The notes: generated by a model from the sequence alone, not told the origin. DNA of 47,758 nucleotides from an uncultured Algibacter sp. (GCF_947487605.1 NZ_CANKXK010000011.1:1-47758), one strand, 5' to 3'. Counted from the first letter of the stretch, positions 1-9,278 are shown. Made by a program: numbers and translations.

Positions 1-35
1 CGAAACCGATATTGATTATCAGTAAGTTAAAAATA

Positions 36-58
36 TTTCGACAAGCTCAATATGACAT
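36..58. repeat. Short dispersed intergenic repeat, copy 1
   Basis: This 23-nt stretch begins TTTCGACAAGCTCAA and ends TGACAT. It resembles the stretch at 35367-35390 (TTTCGACTGCGCTCAA, then TGACAT) in an otherwise unrelated intergenic region. Such elements are common in Flavobacteriaceae spacers. The rest of the first 106 bases holds nothing recognisable. Confidence 0.45.
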
Positions 59-106
59 CGAACTTACTTTTTAGACAGCCTTTTATTATTAAACTACTCT
101 ATAAGC

Positions 107-1351
107 TTACTTTTCGAATTGCCTTAGCGTTTTTATAATAATAGAAACACAATCTAGCAATTGATCTTCTGTCATAACTAAAGGTGGTGCAAAACGGATA
201 ATATTACCATGCGTTGGTTTAGCCAACAATCCGTTATCACGGAGTGCTAAACATATATTCCAAGCAGTATCACTATCTTCATCATCATTAATAACTATAG
301 CGTTTAGCAAACCTTTGCCACGAACCAAGTTAACAATAGTACTATTCTTAATATATTTATTTAACTCGGCTCTAAAAACCTTACCTAAATATTCTGAATT
401 CTCGGTGAGTTTCTCTTCCTTAATTACTGTTAAAGCAGCAATCGCTACAGCAGCAGCTATAGGATTTCCCCCAAAAGTACTTCCATGATTACCTGGTCTA
501 ATAACATTCATTATCTCGTTATTCGCTAAAACTGCAGATACTGGATATACACCTCCACTTAAGGCCTTTCCTAAAATCAATACATCTGGTTTTACATTTT
601 CATGATCTACTGCTAGCATTTTTCCTGTACGCGCAATACCTGTTTGAACTTCATCTGCAATAAACAATACATTATATTTTTTGCATAATGCCTTTGTTTT
701 TGCTAAATACCCATCACTTGGAACATAAACCCCAGCTTCACCTTGTATAGGTTCTACTAAAAACCCAGCGATATTTGATGAGCTTTCTAAAGCTTCTTCT
801 AAAGCATTTAAATTATCGTATTCTATTTTAATAAAGCCATCGGTAAAAGGCCCAAAGTTTTTACGAGCAACAGGATCGTTAGAAAATGAAATAATAGTTG
901 TTGTACGTCCGTGAAAATTATTTTCGCAAACAATGATTTGAGCTTTATTAATATCTATTCCTTTAACCTCATAAGCCCATTTTCTACATAGCTTTAAAGC
1001 AGTCTCAACAGCTTCTGCTCCTGTGTTAATTGGCAGCACTTTATCGAACCCAAAATATTGTGTTATAAACTTTTCATACTTACCCAACATATCATTATAA
1101 AATGCACGAGATGTTAATGTAAGTGTTTGTGCTTGATGCGTCATCGCATCAACAATTTTTGGGTGACAATGCCCTTGATTTACTGAAGAATAGGCCGATA
1201 AAAAATCGTAATATTGTTTGCCTTCTACGTCCCAGACATGCACGCCTTTACCTTTACTTAATACTACTGGTAATGGGTGATAATTCTGAGCTCCATACTT
1301 GTTTTCTAATGCCATCGCTTCTTGCGACGTAATGTGGTCTAAAACAGCCAT
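107..1351 (-). CDS. rocD: Ornithine aminotransferase (ornithine-oxo-acid transaminase)
   Basis: A 414-residue class III PLP-dependent aminotransferase, the usual length for ornithine transaminase. It transfers the delta-amino group of ornithine to 2-oxoglutarate, giving glutamate semialdehyde, and acts in cytosolic arginine/proline metabolism. The protein has the substrate-side N-terminal segment (NYHPLPVVL), the cofactor phosphate region [12 protein letters not shown] (about 109-120), the pyridine-binding Asp in FIADEVQTG (D233), and the Schiff-base lysine in LGKALSGG (K262). Start: ATG at 1351 gives [13 protein letters not shown]. It is preceded by a roughly 110-nt leader with several possible hairpins. 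The next gene upstream is the sigma-factor partner, about 140 bp away, so rocD is probably its own transcription unit. Other class III transaminases are possible, but the motif pattern and length favour rocD. Confidence 0.93.
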   Translation of the reverse strand: MAVLDHITSQEAMALENKYGAQNYHPLPVVLSKGKGVHVWDVEGKQYYDFLSAYSSVNQGHCHPKIVDAMTHQAQTLTLTSRAFYNDMLGKYEKFITQYFGFDKVLPINTGAEAVETALKLCRKWAYEVKGIDINKAQIIVCENNFHGRTTTIISFSNDPVARKNFGPFTDGFIKIEYDNLNALEEALESSSNIAGFLVEPIQGEAGVYVPSDGYLAKTKALCKKYNVLFIADEVQTGIARTGKMLAVDHENVKPDVLILGKALSGGVYPVSAVLANNEIMNVIRPGNHGSTFGGNPIAAAVAIAALTVIKEEKLTENSEYLGKVFRAELNKYIKNSTIVNLVRGKGLLNAIVINDDEDSDTAWNICLALRDNGLLAKPTHGNIIRFAPPLVMTEDQLLDCVSIIIKTLRQFEK

Positions 1352-1465
1352 TTTAATTTAATTTTAAATTGATAAAATAACCATTCCTTCTGTACCTTTA
1401 TCCTTTCGAAGAGTTCCGAAAATTCAGCGTGGGAGAGAAATCATCCCTAGGAGGGCGCAAATTAC
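1352..1465 (-). promoter_or_regulatory. Structured-looking 5' leader of rocD
   Basis: Read on the minus strand, the leader begins near an imperfect -7 box (TAATTTG, one base short of TAnnTTTG, around 1461-1467). It is GC-richer than its surroundings. Possible stems are CCCT-CCT-AGGG, GGGA...TCCC, an enclosing GCG...CGC, and TTTCG-GAACTCTT-CGAAA. The last is followed by a purine-rich stretch before the start codon. I do not recognise it as a named riboswitch class. It could be an unclassified cis-regulatory RNA or a chance set of hairpins. Confidence 0.35.
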
Positions 1466-1491
1466 TAAATATTAATTATTCTACAAAAACC

Positions 1492-1878
1492 TTATTCGCA
1501 CATCCTTCCTCTTAAAGAAGATACCTGCAACTCTAATCGTTTAATTTCTCTTATTATAGCATTTTTATCCATTTGCAACCAAGCAAAAACTTTTAACATA
1601 CTAACACCAAACAAAAATACGAGTCCTCCAACCCCCCACTTAATCATTTCATTGGTAACATCAGTGTCAAAAAATTGAATAGTACAATACACAAATAATC
1701 CAAAGAAAATTAATGTCATAATATTCATTAAATACATGATCCATTTATTCTTTCCTTGAAACAAACCACCTACCATTTCGAAAACGTTTTGCTCGTCTAA
1801 TTTATCGTAGAATTTTGCCTCTTCTTGCGTTAATGTTTCCTTTATTAACTTGTCAATATCTTCCATATTAGTTTTCAT
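1492..1878 (-). CDS. Small two-helix membrane protein, likely sigma-factor partner (DUF6768-like)
   Basis: A 128-residue protein with a charged, acidic N-terminal region (about 1-45), two hydrophobic segments (about 46-70 and 82-106) and a short C-terminal coiled-coil-like tail. Its start overlaps the end of the ECF sigma gene by 11 nt, so the two are translationally coupled. That layout suggests a membrane-bound anti-sigma role, although no zinc-finger anti-sigma motif (HxxxCxxC) is present. The DUF6768 label is from memory of similar Bacteroidota proteins and is tentative. An internal Met at residue 5 is an alternative start. Confidence 0.7.
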   Translation of the reverse strand: MKTNMEDIDKLIKETLTQEEAKFYDKLDEQNVFEMVGGLFQGKNKWIMYLMNIMTLIFFGLFVYCTIQFFDTDVTNEMIKWGVGGLVFLFGVSMLKVFAWLQMDKNAIIREIKRLELQVSSLRGRMCE

Positions 1879-2419
1879 AATCTCTATATTTTATTAATTG
1901 TTTTAATTTTTCTCTTGCATGAAACAATCTTGATTTTGCGGTACCTACCGATATATTCAAAATATCGCTTATTTCTTTTAATGAATAGTCTTGTACATAA
2001 AACAGCTTAATAATCACTTGTTGATTCTTAGAAAGTGTTTTAATGGTTTTTAATAATTTGATTTTTATTTCTTCTGAATTATGTTCTTCAGATTTAAAGA
2101 TTTCCTGTTCATGTTTTAAAGTTTCAAGGTTCTCTCGTTTGCGCTTATTATTTTTTAGCCAATCTAACGATTTGGTACACACTATTCGCGAAGCCCAACT
2201 CCCAAAACTTTCTGGATTTTTTAGATTATCTATTTTATTAATTATAACTCCCCAGCTATCTTGTGCTATATCTTTAGCAACATCGGCATCTTTAACCAAC
2301 CAATAAGCTTTATTACAAAACGATTGATGCCAATTTTTTACTAATAAATTTAATGCCTTAACATTACCAGATTGGTATTGAATCACTAAAAGACTATCAT
2401 TAGCTTTATTTCTTTCCAC
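1868..2419 (-). CDS. ECF-type RNA polymerase sigma factor
   Basis: A 183-residue sigma-70 family protein with region 2 at about 25-95 (core-binding DIAQDSWGVIINKI, then the -10-recognition stretch FGSWASRIVCTKSLDWL) and region 4 at about 120-175. The region 4 helix-turn-helix reads LKEISDILNISVGTAKSRLFHARE. There is no region 1.1 or region 3, as expected for ECF sigma factors. It is followed, with an 11-nt overlap, by a small membrane protein that probably controls it. The gene upstream (SRPBCC) ends only 5 nt before its start, so all three may form one operon. The target regulon cannot be read from the sequence. Confidence 0.92.
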   Translation of the reverse strand: MERNKANDSLLVIQYQSGNVKALNLLVKNWHQSFCNKAYWLVKDADVAKDIAQDSWGVIINKIDNLKNPESFGSWASRIVCTKSLDWLKNNKRKRENLETLKHEQEIFKSEEHNSEEIKIKLLKTIKTLSKNQQVIIKLFYVQDYSLKEISDILNISVGTAKSRLFHAREKLKQLIKYRDYEN

Positions 2420-2424
2420 CTATT

Positions 2425-2904
2425 TCACTTTAGAATAAATCGCCATAAACGCACCCACATACTCCATTTTGTTACTATTTTTTCTTTTGAAAAATTATTC
2501 TCAATTACATCAAAAGCGTTTTCAATTAAGGCATCATGAAGCCATCTTATTATAGAAACCCATTGTAATGTTGCAAGCCCATGAGTTGTCATGATAATAC
2601 TATGCTTGACTTCTGTCTTATTACCACTGGCTTTTATAATTTCAAATTTATGAATCCCATCAAATCCTTTGGGAGTTAAAAACCTAAAAACTATTAACTC
2701 CCCTTGAATATAATCTTCAACAGCATATCTTATTGTTCCATGACCACCTTTTTCTCCTACTTTCAAGCCGTTTTTAAACCTGATTTTTGGCCATTTACTA
2801 TTTGGCCAAATTTTATCATTTTTTGCTGCTAAGGTTTCTAATAAAGGAGAAACTTCTGTTTTCGGTTGATTAATAATCCGCTTATGTATATTTACTACAT
2901 GCAT
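2425..2904 (-). CDS. SRPBCC (START-like) family protein
   Basis: A 159-residue soluble protein with the layout of a polyketide-cyclase/START-like fold. Alternating hydrophobic strands run through the middle (RYAVEDYIQGELIVFRF; KFEIIKASGNKTEVKHSIIM) and a long C-terminal helix follows. There is no signal peptide. These proteins bind small hydrophobic ligands in a deep pocket; the ligand here is unknown. It is the first gene of a tight minus-strand run, with the sigma factor starting 6 nt after its stop codon. That raises the possibility that it reports a ligand to, or is controlled by, the sigma system. The family call is moderate and the function is open. Confidence 0.7.
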   Translation of the reverse strand: MHVVNIHKRIINQPKTEVSPLLETLAAKNDKIWPNSKWPKIRFKNGLKVGEKGGHGTIRYAVEDYIQGELIVFRFLTPKGFDGIHKFEIIKASGNKTEVKHSIIMTTHGLATLQWVSIIRWLHDALIENAFDVIENNFSKEKIVTKWSMWVRLWRFILK

Positions 2905-3013
2905 TATACTTAATAGACGACAAAAATTATAAAAGGTTCAGTTCATTTTTTAATTAAACTGAAATTCTCCTAAAGTTAATAGAAATAAAGTCATGATTAT
3001 TTGATGCTATTAT

Positions 3014-3021
3014 TATTTTTG
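3014..3021 (+). promoter_or_regulatory. -7 promoter box immediately before rlmD
   Basis: TATTTTTG matches the Bacteroidota -7 consensus TAnnTTTG and ends only 4 nt before the rlmD ATG. No TTG sits at the expected -33 distance. If used, transcription would begin at or next to the start codon. Confidence 0.4.
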
Positions 3022-3025
3022 CAGA

Positions 3026-4438
3026 ATGTCAAGAAGAAAAGCAAAAAAACAAGTTTTTGAAAACCTAGAAGTAATTGATGCGGGAGCGAAAGGTAAAACT
3101 ATTGCAAAAGCACCTGATGGAAAAGTTATTTTTCTTCCTAACGCTGTACCTGGAGATATTGTTGATGTGCAAACTTTTAAAAAGCGTAAATCTTATTATG
3201 AAGGAAAGGCTACTAACTTTCATAAATTATCCAATAAACGAACACAGCCTGCTTGCGAACATTTTGGCACCTGTGGTGGTTGTAAATGGCAAGACATGGC
3301 TTACGAGCATCAATTATACTACAAACAAAAGGAAGTAACCAACAACTTAACTCGAATAGGACATATAGAACTCCCTGAGGTTACACCTATTTTAGGTTCA
3401 GAAAAACAATATTTTTATAGAAATAAAATGGAGTTTTCATTTAGTGACAGCCGTTGGTTAACACTTGAAGAAATTCAATCTGATAAAGATTTAGGTGATA
3501 GAAATGCTTTAGGCTTTCATATTCCTGGAATGTGGGACAAAATTTTAGACCTTAATACATGTCATTTACAAGCAGATCCTTCAAATGCCATTAGAAATGC
3601 GGTCAAGCAATTTGCTGTTGAAAACGAATTAGAATTCTTTAATACTCGAAATCAAACAGGTTTATTACGTACTATGATGATTCGTACATCTAGTACAGGT
3701 AATATTATGGTACTAATTCAATTTTTCAAAGAAGATAAAGCTAAACGCGAGTTAATACTAGATTTTATTTCTGAAACTTTTCCGCAGATAACATCATTAC
3801 AATATGTAATTAACGAAAAAGCGAACGATACCATTTACGACCAAGAAGTTATTTGCTACAATGGCGAAGATTATATTTTTGAAGAAATGGAAGGTTTAAA
3901 ATTTAAAATAAATGCGAAATCTTTTTACCAAACCAATTCAGATCAAGCTTTTGAGCTTTATAAAATAACACGTGATTTTGCAGGTTTAACTGGCACTGAA
4001 TTAGTTTACGATTTGTATACTGGCACAGGTACCATTGCTCAATTTATTGCCAAACAAGCACTTAAAGTCATTGGTGTAGAATCTGTTTCTGATGCTATTA
4101 ATGCTGCAAAGGAAAATGCACAATTAAATAACATTAATAACGTTGAATTCTTTGTTGGCGATATGAAACATGTTTTTAATAACGAATTCATTAATTCGCA
4201 TGGTGTACCAGATATTATAATTACAGATCCGCCGCGCGATGGCATGCACAAAGATGTAGTACAGCAAATATTAAACATTGCGCCAAAAAAAGTAGTTTAT
4301 GTAAGCTGTAATAGTGCTACACAAGCAAGAGATTTAGCCTTAATGGACGCCCAATATAAAGTAACAAAAACCCAAGCTGTAGATATGTTTCCTCAAACTT
4401 TTCATGTGGAAAATGTTGTACTTTTGGAAAAAAGGTAA
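3026..4438 (+). CDS. rlmD: 23S rRNA (uracil-5-)-methyltransferase RlmD
   Basis: A 470-residue SAM-dependent RNA m5U methyltransferase (RlmD/RumA group) acting on 23S rRNA, numbered U1939 in E. coli. Features in order: an N-terminal TRAM-like RNA-binding domain (about 10-70), an iron-sulfur cysteine set C-x5-C-x2-C near residues 77-87 (ACEHFGTCGGC) with a further Cys in DLNTCHLQ, the SAM loop YDLYTGTGTIAQF, DPPRDGMH, and the catalytic cysteine in VYVSCNSATQ. The start at 3026 (MSRRKAKK) is the first ATG. It is followed 8 nt later by a DUF6452 lipoprotein gene, and the two may be co-transcribed. Length is typical for the Bacteroidota form. Confidence 0.94.
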   Translation: MSRRKAKKQVFENLEVIDAGAKGKTIAKAPDGKVIFLPNAVPGDIVDVQTFKKRKSYYEGKATNFHKLSNKRTQPACEHFGTCGGCKWQDMAYEHQLYYKQKEVTNNLTRIGHIELPEVTPILGSEKQYFYRNKMEFSFSDSRWLTLEEIQSDKDLGDRNALGFHIPGMWDKILDLNTCHLQADPSNAIRNAVKQFAVENELEFFNTRNQTGLLRTMMIRTSSTGNIMVLIQFFKEDKAKRELILDFISETFPQITSLQYVINEKANDTIYDQEVICYNGEDYIFEEMEGLKFKINAKSFYQTNSDQAFELYKITRDFAGLTGTELVYDLYTGTGTIAQFIAKQALKVIGVESVSDAINAAKENAQLNNINNVEFFVGDMKHVFNNEFINSHGVPDIIITDPPRDGMHKDVVQQILNIAPKKVVYVSCNSATQARDLALMDAQYKVTKTQAVDMFPQTFHVENVVLLEKR

Positions 4439-4446
4439 ATTAATTA

Positions 4447-4989
4447 ATGAAAAAAATAAGCCTACTAATTGCTGTACTATTTATAATAGTAAATTATAGT
4501 TGTGAACGTGACGATATATGTCCAGAAAACACTCCCACCACACCTCGACTTATTATTGATTTATACGACCTAGGGGATCAAGAAACACAAAAGAATGTTT
4601 TCGATTTAAGAATTCAAGGTGTTGGAAATGATAATGCATTACCAGGATTTAATGTTGCATCATCTGCAAACTCAATTATTCTGCCATTAAGAACTGATGC
4701 TTCATCAACCCAGTATAAATTACATATTAATTATGCAATAAATGATAACGGAACACCAGATAATCCAGATGATGATTTTACTGAAGGAAATGAAGACATA
4801 ATAACCATAAGCTACACTACCGAAGAAATATATGTTTCTAGAGCCTGTGGCTATAAAACTATTTTTAAAAATGTGTCGATTATACTAGATACTAATGACA
4901 CAGCCCCTTGGATATTATTAAGAGAAGCTATTAACGACAATCAATCTGTAGAAGATGAAACAACGACGCACTTTAATATATTTCATTAG
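4447..4989 (+). CDS. Putative lipoprotein, DUF6452-like
   Basis: A 180-residue protein with a lipoprotein signal peptide (lipobox region IIVNYSCE, Cys about 19), so it is likely anchored in a membrane facing the periplasm or outside. The mature part is acidic, with a repeated Asp/Asn-rich loop (about 97-115) and probable beta-strands. Its 3' end overlaps the next gene by 35 nt in a different frame. Gene order with rlmD before and DUF6048 after is a pattern I associate with flavobacteria. Function is unknown; a role in the cell envelope is inferred only from the signal and neighbour. Confidence 0.75.
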   Translation: MKKISLLIAVLFIIVNYSCERDDICPENTPTTPRLIIDLYDLGDQETQKNVFDLRIQGVGNDNALPGFNVASSANSIILPLRTDASSTQYKLHINYAINDNGTPDNPDDDFTEGNEDIITISYTTEEIYVSRACGYKTIFKNVSIILDTNDTAPWILLREAINDNQSVEDETTTHFNIFH

Positions 4990-5686
4990 TAGCATATCCC
5001 TTTTGCTTTTATTTAGTGTGTCTGTAAACGCACAAAACGATAGCATCCCTAATGCGGTTAATGATTCTATAAAGATTAAGCAAAAATACGGATTACGTTT
5101 TGGCGGCGACATAGGAAAGCTTATTCGTTCTTTTGTTGATGACGACTATACTGGCTTTGAAATTATTGCAGATTACCGTTTGAAAAATAGATTATATATA
5201 GCAGGTGAAATAGGTATTGAAGAAAAAACAACCATAACTGATTATCTTGATGTAACAACCAAAGGCACTTACCTTAAAGGAGGTATAGACTATAATTTAT
5301 ACCAGAATTGGTTAGATATGGATAACATGATTTTTGCAGGATTCCGTGTTGGCGCAAGCTCATTTAGTCATACAAGAAACAGTTTTCAAGTGTATAGTAC
5401 AGACCAATACTGGGAACCCCAATTTACATCAACAGACGGAACTAAATTCAACGATCTTACTGCTATCTGGATAGAACTTATTATAGGTTTAAAGGCAGAA
5501 CTTTTTAACAATTTATACCTAGGACTTAATTTACAACTAAAAGGATTAGCTAACGAAACAGAACCAGCAGGATTTGAAAACATTTATATACCTAGCTTTG
5601 GAAAAACTTTTGACAGTAGTGGTATAGGTGTTGGCTATGGCTACACCCTATCCTATCGAATTCCTCTTTACAAAAAGGATAAATAA
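4955..5686 (+). CDS. DUF6048-like secreted beta-barrel-type protein
   Basis: A 243-residue protein with a cleavable signal peptide (hydrophobic 8-25, cut near VNAQND). The mature part alternates aromatic and glycine-rich strands (YGLRFGGDIGK, LYIAGEIGIEE, GIGVGYGYTLSYRIPL), as in small outer-membrane barrels. The last residues are basic, not a terminal Phe. The start at 4955 lies inside the preceding DUF6452 gene, and the 35-nt overlap argues for coupled translation and a shared job. DUF6048 is my best family recollection. No enzymatic motif is visible. Confidence 0.72.
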   Translation: MKQRRTLIYFISSISLLLLFSVSVNAQNDSIPNAVNDSIKIKQKYGLRFGGDIGKLIRSFVDDDYTGFEIIADYRLKNRLYIAGEIGIEEKTTITDYLDVTTKGTYLKGGIDYNLYQNWLDMDNMIFAGFRVGASSFSHTRNSFQVYSTDQYWEPQFTSTDGTKFNDLTAIWIELIIGLKAELFNNLYLGLNLQLKGLANETEPAGFENIYIPSFGKTFDSSGIGVGYGYTLSYRIPLYKKDK

Positions 5687-5692
5687 CCTTTT
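5672..5692. terminator. Weak hairpin between convergent genes
   Basis: AAAAGG and CCTTTT arms flank an AT-rich loop around the stop codon of the DUF6048 gene, just before the end of the convergent ychF. It is short and marginal, but placed where a bidirectional terminator would be expected. Confidence 0.3.
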
Positions 5693-5706
5693 AGAATAAG
5701 TATTGG

Positions 5707-6801
5707 TTACACATTAAACAGGAAGTGCATTACATCACCATCCTTAACAATGTAGTTTTTACCTTCAACACGCATTTTACCTGCTTCCTTTACTTTAACT
5801 TCACTTCCATAAGTTACATAATCGTCATAACCAATTACTTCTGCACGAATAAAACCTTTTTCAAAATCTGTATGAATAACCCCCGCAGCTTGTGGTGCTG
5901 TTGCTCCAATATCTACTGTCCAAGCACGTACTTCTTTTACACCCGCAGTAAAATAGGTTTGTTGATTTAATAATTTATAAGCAGAACGAATTAATTTCGC
6001 AGACCCAGCTTCATCTAAACCAATGTCTTGAAGAAACATTTGGCGTTCTTCATAATCGTCCAACTCATTAATATCTGCCTCTGTGCCAACCGCAAGAACT
6101 AATACTTCTGCTTTTTCATTTTTAACAGCTTCTTTAACTAAATTAACATAAGCATTTCCATTTACAGCAGAACCTTCATCAACGTTACATACATACATAA
6201 CTGGCTTATCTGTTATAAACTGAGAAGGTTTTACAAAATCATTATAATCATCTTCGCTAAATTCTAAGGCTCTAACAGATGTTCCTGACTCGATACCTGC
6301 TTTTATTTTCAATAAAACAGCTTCTTCCTTTTGAGCTTCTTTATTGCCTGTTTTTGCAGCACGTTTAACTTTATCTAACTTTTTTTCAACCGTTTCTAAA
6401 TCTTTTAGCTGAAGCTCCATATCGATAGTTTCCTTATCGCGGATAGGATTTACATTACCATCAACATGTACAATATTATCATTATCAAAACACCGTAAAA
6501 CATGAAGAATAGCATCAGTCTCTCTAATATTAGCTAAAAACTGATTCCCTAAACCTTCCCCTTTACTTGCTCCTTTAACCAATCCTGCAATGTCAACAAT
6601 TTCAACCGTTGCTGGCATAACGCGTTCTGGATTAACTAATGACTCCAATTTCTCTAATCTAGGATCTGGAACGTTTACTACCCCAATATTAGGTTCTATA
6701 GTACAAAACGGAAAATTAGCACTTTGCGCTTTCGCATTAGACAAACAATTAAATAGAGTTGATTTCCCAACATTTGGCAATCCTACGATACCTGCTTTCA
6801 T
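5707..6801 (-). CDS. ychF: Redox-regulated ATPase YchF (OLA1 family)
   Basis: A 364-residue Obg-family P-loop protein of the usual YchF length. It has the Walker A/G1 loop GLPNVGKST (about 7-15), G3 [14 protein letters not shown], a coiled-coil helical insert around 130-200, and a C-terminal TGS domain (about 280-364) ending DVMHFLFNV. YchF proteins prefer ATP over GTP because the G4 motif departs from NKxD; here the region reads YVCNVDEG. It associates with ribosomes and is linked to stress responses. It is divergently oriented from the gene at 6930 and has a good -7 box upstream. The start is the MKAGIVGLP methionine. Confidence 0.95.
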   Translation of the reverse strand: MKAGIVGLPNVGKSTLFNCLSNAKAQSANFPFCTIEPNIGVVNVPDPRLEKLESLVNPERVMPATVEIVDIAGLVKGASKGEGLGNQFLANIRETDAILHVLRCFDNDNIVHVDGNVNPIRDKETIDMELQLKDLETVEKKLDKVKRAAKTGNKEAQKEEAVLLKIKAGIESGTSVRALEFSEDDYNDFVKPSQFITDKPVMYVCNVDEGSAVNGNAYVNLVKEAVKNEKAEVLVLAVGTEADINELDDYEERQMFLQDIGLDEAGSAKLIRSAYKLLNQQTYFTAGVKEVRAWTVDIGATAPQAAGVIHTDFEKGFIRAEVIGYDDYVTYGSEVKVKEAGKMRVEGKNYIVKDGDVMHFLFNV

Positions 6802-6852
6802 TTTAAAAAAAATTAAAAATTACCACCTATGCGGCAACTTGTTTTGCGAGTG

Positions 6853-6860
6853 CAAATGTA
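6853..6860 (-). promoter_or_regulatory. -7 box of the ychF promoter
   Basis: On the minus strand TACATTTG is an exact match to TAnnTTTG, about 50 nt upstream of the ychF start codon. No convincing -33 TTG is visible. Confidence 0.45.
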
Positions 6861-6929
6861 ATCATTTCCTTAGTTATTATTTGTAACATTATTTAGCTTT
6901 AATCGTTGAATATATACAAACCATCACAA

Positions 6930-8405
6930 ATGAAAAAAACTATTCTTTTAACCATCTTCATATTTAGTTTCTTTAGTGCCATATCCCAAAATTTAACAGC
7001 GAAACTAATTGATAAAAACACTAAAAACCCAATTCAGTATGCTACTATAAAAACCGGTGAATATAGTGGTGTTATTTCGAATGAAGAAGGATACTTCAGT
7101 ATAAATTACGAAAAGGATAAGTTAAAATCTGTTACAATTTCTTGTTTAGGTTATCAGAATAAAACCCTTAGCATTCAAGATATAAGATCATTGAATTTTG
7201 TTATAACTTTAGACGAAGCCGTTAACAAGCTTAATGAAGTTTATATAAGTAATAGCAAACCCAATGCCGACTCTATTATTGCCAGAGTAAAAGCAAGAAT
7301 TAATAAAAATTACGATAACAATCTAAACAAATACACTATTTTTTATAGAACTACAGATTATGTCGATTTTAAAAGTTTAGATTTTAAGATTGAAAAAGCA
7401 TCGCATTTTAAAAAGCAAAGCTTAGAAGAAGCAAACACTAACTTAAGTGCCTTATCTAACAAAATTAAAGTGAGTGATATTAAAAGTTTTTCGGACTTTA
7501 AAGGAGAACTCCATTGTTTCAATAGTGACTCTAGCAAACTAATAATCAACAAAGCAACCAAGCTACTAGATTACAAAAACGATTTTTCTATTGACGATAT
7601 TCAAAAAAAAGCGCAAAAAATTGTGCTTACTTATTTAGATACCACAAAAACATATAAGCTTAAAACTGGACTCTTTAAAATTGAGGACTCATTATCTCTT
7701 AAAAATGAAGACTTTAAACAAGAAGAAAATAATGAATATGAAATAAAACACCTTAATCATAATACCCGAAGGCTTTTAAAGAGATCTCAATTTCACAAAA
7801 ACTCTTTTTTAAACACTATTTTACAAACAGACTTATACAAGTATATGTTTGAAGATTTTACCTATAATAATGGGGAACTCACATATATCATCAATTTTAC
7901 ACCCAGAAAAGGAAAAGCAAAATATTCAGGCAGACTTTTTATTACAGATGAATCCTATGCTATCACAAGAGTAAATTACACCTATTACAAGAACCGACAT
8001 GGTCAAAAACTCAATCTGCGCTTATTATTAGGCATTAAATACATTGCTAACGTAAGTAAAGGCACACTTATATATGAAAAAAATAGCCGCAGTAAATACC
8101 ATCCAAAATATTTAAAACGTACAACTGGTAGTTATTTCTATGTGAATAGAGATTTAAAATTTATTGAAAACAGTCCTGCAAAAAACAAAATAGGTTTTAG
8201 TTTTAAAATTGAAGGTGATAACCGAAACAAAGAAGAACTACTTTTTACTTCAAATAACAAATTAGAATTAGCAGATTTCAAAGCTATAAAACAGGATAGT
8301 ATTATTACTTATAAAAAACTTAACAAGTTTGAAAAAACCATTTGGGAAAACGAAGAAACTTTGGAGCCTTTAAAAGAGATGAAAGACTTTAAAGTAGGCG
8401 AATAA
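6930..8405 (+). CDS. Secreted protein with carboxypeptidase-like regulatory domain
   Basis: From the start at 6930 (MKKTILLTIFIFSFFSAISQ) it has 491 residues. An in-frame ATG eight codons earlier would bury the signal peptide behind a polar stretch, so 6930 is preferred. After the signal peptide comes a CarboxypepD_reg-like Ig-fold domain (about 20-105; pattern LIDKNTKNPIQYATIK...GVISNEEGYFSI). A long region of charged helix and beta-strand follows. No catalytic motif is seen. In Bacteroidota such domains form the N-terminal part of outer-membrane proteins including SusC/TonB receptors, but no TonB barrel follows here. Function is unknown; location is probably periplasmic or outer membrane. 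Confidence 0.78.
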   Translation: MKKTILLTIFIFSFFSAISQNLTAKLIDKNTKNPIQYATIKTGEYSGVISNEEGYFSINYEKDKLKSVTISCLGYQNKTLSIQDIRSLNFVITLDEAVNKLNEVYISNSKPNADSIIARVKARINKNYDNNLNKYTIFYRTTDYVDFKSLDFKIEKASHFKKQSLEEANTNLSALSNKIKVSDIKSFSDFKGELHCFNSDSSKLIINKATKLLDYKNDFSIDDIQKKAQKIVLTYLDTTKTYKLKTGLFKIEDSLSLKNEDFKQEENNEYEIKHLNHNTRRLLKRSQFHKNSFLNTILQTDLYKYMFEDFTYNNGELTYIINFTPRKGKAKYSGRLFITDESYAITRVNYTYYKNRHGQKLNLRLLLGIKYIANVSKGTLIYEKNSRSKYHPKYLKRTTGSYFYVNRDLKFIENSPAKNKIGFSFKIEGDNRNKEELLFTSNNKLELADFKAIKQDSIITYKKLNKFEKTIWENEETLEPLKEMKDFKVGE

Positions 8406-8779
8406 TATGCAGTTAAAAAATACAATTTACAAGAATAAATTAATCTTTCATCTTTTATAATTTCAATTATTATTAGAAGAATATCCTTTCCGAAAAGTTC
8501 TAATAAAATGCATTTTTAAGTAAAAAATAAGTTATAGATTTTATTTATAGTTAATACTCATCTTTTTTATTATCAATAAATTACAATGAATATAATAAAC
8601 AATTAATTTAATATATTTAAATTTTAAAACTACTAACACTTCTACCTCTTTTCCACCTCAAGACACATCAATTAAAACACACTTTACCAATTTTAAACTG
8701 TTATTTTTAAAGTATTATTTTTGCAAGTATGTAACGTTTTTAAAATTTAAGCTACTTACACTATAACTAATCCATCACA
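8406..8779. other. AT-rich intergenic region (374 bp)
   Basis: No open frame with coding character and no repeat was seen on either strand. The only recognisable element is the promoter-like box at 8716-8723. The 5' part may carry the end of the upstream transcript, but I see no clear hairpin followed by a T-run. Confidence 0.5.
8716..8723 (+). promoter_or_regulatory. -7 promoter box of the second ECF sigma gene
   Basis: TATTTTTG matches TAnnTTTG. It would start a transcript near 8728 with a leader of about 50 nt before the TTG start codon at 8780. No TTG was found at the -33 position. Confidence 0.45.
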
Positions 8780-9274
8780 TTGAATAAAGAACTAGAACAT
8801 AGCTTTGTTGAATTACTTGAAAAGCATCAAAACATCATACATAAAGTATGCAGATTATACACCAATAATTATGATGCTCACAGCGATTTATTTCAAGAAA
8901 TAACCATTCAACTATGGAAGGCTTATCCTAAATTTAGAGGGGATGCCAAATTTAGCACATGGATGTATCGTGTAGGTCTTAACACAGCTATAACTCTTTA
9001 CAGAAAATCCAAGCGCTCTATTAGAACGCAAGACTTTGAAGGTGTTGAGTTCAAAATGAAAGCCGAAGATTATGATGATACAGAAGAACAACAATTAAAA
9101 CTGCTTTACAAGGCAGTATACAAACTAAACGATATTCAAAAAGCTCTTGTTTTTCTTTACCTAGAAGACAAGGACTACAGAGAAATAAGTGAAACAATGG
9201 GGATTAGCGAAGTTAATGCACGCGTGAAGATGAATCGTATTAAAAACAAACTAAGAACTATACTAAATCCGTAA
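8780..9274 (+). CDS. ECF-type RNA polymerase sigma factor (TTG start)
   Basis: A 164-residue sigma-70 family protein. Region 2 is at about 15-80 (core-binding DLFQEITIQLWKAYPKFRG; -10 recognition KFSTWMYRVGLNTAI) and region 4 at about 105-160 (helix-turn-helix YREISETMGISEVNARVKMNRIK). The start is TTG at 8780: an in-frame stop lies at 8768-8770, and the next ATG is inside region 2. It is followed 4 nt later by a four-helix membrane protein that probably acts as its partner or anti-sigma. This is a second sigma/membrane-protein pair in the window, different in sequence from the one at 1.5-2.4 kb. Confidence 0.9.
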   Translation: MNKELEHSFVELLEKHQNIIHKVCRLYTNNYDAHSDLFQEITIQLWKAYPKFRGDAKFSTWMYRVGLNTAITLYRKSKRSIRTQDFEGVEFKMKAEDYDDTEEQQLKLLYKAVYKLNDIQKALVFLYLEDKDYREISETMGISEVNARVKMNRIKNKLRTILNP

Positions 9275-9278
9275 AATT

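Noticed and set aside
4955-4989. Frameshift joining the DUF6452 and DUF6048 genes
   Set aside because: Each protein has its own complete signal peptide, so the 35-nt overlap is a normal gene overlap.
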